Shown: positions 41,333 through 41,697 of the stretch, piece after piece
Position numbering within the stretch: the first letter of the stretch is position 1
How the letters are laid out: the number at the start of each line of letters is the position of its first letter
Origin: CAZLKN01 sp964560135
GTDB lineage: Bacteria; Actinomycetota; JAICYB01
NCBI GenBank assembly: GCA_964560135.1
Contig: CAZLKN010000028.1
Location: forward strand, 1 to 41,697
Length of the DNA: 41,697 nt
Reading direction: 5' to 3'
The notes under the pieces: model-generated
Seen by the model: only the letters and a program-made list of their open reading frames with translations
Database searches by the model: none
Told to the model about the DNA's origin: nothing
Translations under genes and position numbers: made by a program

Positions 41333-41697
41333 CCCATGGAGGGTTTGATCCTGGCTCAGGGCGAACGCTGGCGGCACGCCTAATACATGCAAGTCGAGCG
41401 ATCGGCTGTGGAGAGCTTGCTCTCTGCAGTACGGAGCGGCGCACGGGTGAGTAACACGTGGGTAACCTGCCTCGAAGACTGGGATAACCCCGGGAAACTG
41501 GGGCTAATACCGGATATCCCCCGCGGATCGCATGGTCTGTGGAGGAAATGGTCTTCCGCTTCGAGAGGGGCCCGCGGCCTATCAGCTTGTTGGCGGGGTA
41601 ACGGCCCACCAAGGCTATGACGGGTAGCCGGCCTGAGAGGGTGATCGGCCACACCGGGACTGAGACACGGCCCGGACTCCTACGGGAGGCAGCAGTA
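41333..41697 (+). rRNA. rrs: 16S ribosomal RNA, 5' part (runs off the window)
   Basis: Universal 16S start GTTTGATCCTGGCTCAG at about 41343 and CGCTGGCGGC following it; the last bases are CTACGGGAGGCAGCAG, the conserved site near E. coli position 341-357. The 5' end is placed by counting back from the GTTTGATC site. Sequence is of actinobacterial type; no genus named. Confidence 0.95.

Noticed and set aside
1..41697. CRISPR array or transposon ends
   Set aside because: No regularly spaced repeats and no paired terminal repeats with a transposase were seen; the only recombinase is the integrase at the left end.

Overview
The window is GC-rich, tightly packed DNA from a bacterium, most likely an actinobacterium outside the well-studied classes. 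Three things point there: the gene order thrS - HIT - pgsA - acyltransferase - PimA-like glycosyltransferase ... pdxS - pdxT ... yebC ... ruvC - ruvA - ruvB, which is the actinobacterial phosphatidylinositol mannoside (PIM) neighbourhood; the start of an actinobacterial-looking 16S rRNA gene at the right end; and many start codons that carry a TAnnnT -10 box only 6-8 bases upstream, as in leaderless actinobacterial genes. I cannot name the genus.

Left part (1-8503) looks accessory. A truncated tRNA gene (probably tRNA-Asn) with a terminator is followed by a tyrosine recombinase, a classic integration-site layout. Three minus-strand genes encode exported proteins of unknown function. Facing them is a translationally coupled pair: an FHA domain fused to a LuxR-like helix-turn-helix, then a large protein made of a Ser/Thr kinase, a STAND-type ATPase and TPR repeats. 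The pair reads as a split signal-transduction switch.

Middle part (8514-18304) is metabolic and mixed: an Old Yellow Enzyme-like oxidoreductase with altered active-site and cluster motifs, an exported penicillin-acylase-family hydrolase, a DNA glycosylase, an alpha-glucan phosphorylase, a GGDEF protein and an exported HELIH metallopeptidase.

From 18333 to 39488 lies the conserved core. thrS, a HIT hydrolase and a BsuPI-like lipoprotein are followed by an EF-G-like GTPase on the opposite strand. A four-gene, end-to-end operon then makes PIM-type lipids (CDP-alcohol phosphatidyltransferase, acyltransferase, GT4 mannosyltransferase, inositol-phosphatase-like protein). Next come an M48 peptidase, the PLP synthase genes pdxS and pdxT, a methyltransferase, yebC, a block of membrane-glycan genes (polyprenyl-phosphate GT2, PIG-V-like mannosyltransferase, two multi-spanning GT-C-like proteins), a flavin/F420 luciferase-like oxidoreductase and ruvCAB.

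Right end (39528-41697): a small membrane protein, an A-type Fe-S carrier, a peroxiredoxin whose peroxidatic cysteine codon is an in-frame TGA followed by a bacterial SECIS-like hairpin (a probable selenoprotein, the most striking item here), a miniature HIT-like protein, then the rRNA leader and the 5' part of 16S rRNA.
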